NCBI GenBank assembly: GCA_024683485.1
Contig: JAIKYD010000077.1
Location: forward strand, 1 to 52,642
DNA: 52,642 nucleotides
Direction: 5' to 3'
DNA from: Saccharofermentans sp.
Lineage (GTDB): Bacteria; Bacillota; Clostridia; Saccharofermentanales; Saccharofermentanaceae
This document shows, piece by piece, positions 52,026-52,642 of this stretch; position 1 is the stretch's first letter; the number at the start of each line of letters is the position of its first letter. The notes below the pieces were generated by a model. The model made no database searches. It had not been told where the DNA came from and saw only the letters and a program-made list of their open reading frames with translations. The translations under genes and the position numbers were made by a program.

Positions 52026-52642
52026 ATGTCCGAAATTCCTTATAAGATTTATCTATCAGAGAACGAGATCCCTACAGCTTGGTATAACGTTCGTGCCGAT
52101 ATGAAGAATAAACCCGCTCCTCTTCTCAATCCCGGAACAGGTGAGCCTCTTAAGGCTGAGGATCTCTATCCTATATTCTGCGAAGAGCTTTCAAAGCAGG
52201 AAATGAATAACGATGATAAGTGGATCGATATCCCCGGCGAAGTTCTTGATTTCTATAAGATGTACAGACCTTCACCGCTCGTAAGAGCTTATTGCCTTGA
52301 GAAAGCACTTGGTACACCTGCACATATCTACTATAAATTCGAAGGCAACAACACATCTGGTTCCCATAAGCTCAATTCAGCAATTGCTCAGGCTTATTAT
52401 GCCAAGAAGCAGGGCCTCAAGGGTGTTACCACCGAGACCGGTGCAGGCCAGTGGGGTACAGCCCTTTCAATGGCTACTGCATACTTCGGACTTGACTGCC
52501 AGGTTTACATGGTTAAGGTATCCTACGAGCAGAAGCCTTTCAGACGTGAAGTCATGAGAACATACGGCGCTACCGTTACACCTTCTCCTTCAATGTCAAC
52601 AAACATTGGCCGCAAGATCAATGAGCAGTTCCCCGGAACAGA
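52026..52642 (+). CDS. trpB: Tryptophan synthase beta chain, TrpB2 type (3' partial)
   Basis: The frame from ATG 52026 (GAAGGGAG site) is open to the right edge, giving the first 205 residues. The N-terminal extension before the PLP domain (KIYLSENEIPTAWYNVRADM) and the motifs YRPSPLVRA, KFEGNNTSGSHKLNSA (PLP Lys115), TETGAGQWG and FRREVMRTYGA match the TrpB2 branch rather than the TrpA-partnered TrpB1. TrpB2 proteins convert indole plus serine to tryptophan and often lack an adjacent trpA. No other trp gene is in view. A TAAAAT box at 51991-51996 may be its -10 element. Confidence 0.9.
   Translation, partial: MSEIPYKIYLSENEIPTAWYNVRADMKNKPAPLLNPGTGEPLKAEDLYPIFCEELSKQEMNNDDKWIDIPGEVLDFYKMYRPSPLVRAYCLEKALGTPAHIYYKFEGNNTSGSHKLNSAIAQAYYAKKQGLKGVTTETGAGQWGTALSMATAYFGLDCQVYMVKVSYEQKPFRREVMRTYGATVTPSPSMSTNIGRKINEQFPGT

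Overview
The window looks like a chromosomal piece of a low-to-moderate GC Gram-positive anaerobe of the class Clostridia, probably a gut or rumen commensal. The basis is the gene content and order (comM-dprA-topA-trmFO, queA-tgt, polA-coaE), a 2-hydroxyacyl-CoA dehydratase-type activase typical of strict anaerobes, strong AGGAGG-type ribosome binding sites with occasional GTG/TTG starts, and Gram-positive surface proteins with choline-binding-like repeats. The genus cannot be named from the sequence alone.

Region 1 (1-14905) is an accessory surface locus. Six consecutive same-strand genes encode secreted proteins that all end in long arrays of roughly 20-residue aromatic cell-wall-binding repeats (GW...WYY...G.M.TG). 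Each has a different N-terminal cargo: InlB-like beta-grasp repeats (partial gene at the left edge); a transglutaminase-like domain plus a thioredoxin-like CXXS domain; a CAP/SCP domain; short leucine-rich repeats with an EF-hand-like loop; a triplicated block of divergent InlB-like repeats; and BspA-type leucine-rich repeats. Thr/Pro/Lys linkers are built from 36-bp or 24-bp tandem DNA repeats. Two short signal-peptide stumps with their own ribosome binding sites sit just upstream of the second and third genes, suggesting recombination in the array. The spacers after the fifth and sixth genes hold terminator hairpins of nearly the same sequence and nested palindromic repeats.

Region 2 (15335-28134) is housekeeping and transport: a PHP-family phosphatase (minus strand), an M18 aminopeptidase overlapping a cardiolipin synthase, an SAH/MTA-deaminase-like amidohydrolase, a heterodimeric ABC exporter with one degenerate ATP site, murD, leuA and uppP. 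Region 3 (28401-38497) holds an unrecognised basic-tailed protein, a single-chain tandem acyl-CoA dehydratase activase of about 1480 residues, polA, coaE and three small envelope proteins (unknown membrane protein, SanA/DUF218, DUF308), mostly overlapping or closely spaced.

Region 4 (38534-52642) holds ychF (minus), then the comM-dprA-topA-trmFO run (DNA uptake processing, topology, tRNA modification), a DUF624-like membrane protein, a membrane-anchored PP2C phosphatase overlapping what looks like a degenerate PP2C-fold partner, the queuosine genes tgt and queA (minus), an NAD-dependent epimerase-type protein, and the start of a TrpB2-type tryptophan synthase beta gene cut by the right edge. 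I saw no tRNA, rRNA, CRISPR array, transposase, prophage or replication origin. The most unusual items are the modular surface-protein array with its recombination scars, the transglutaminase/CXXS protein, the PP2C-pseudophosphatase pair and the pseudodimeric activase.
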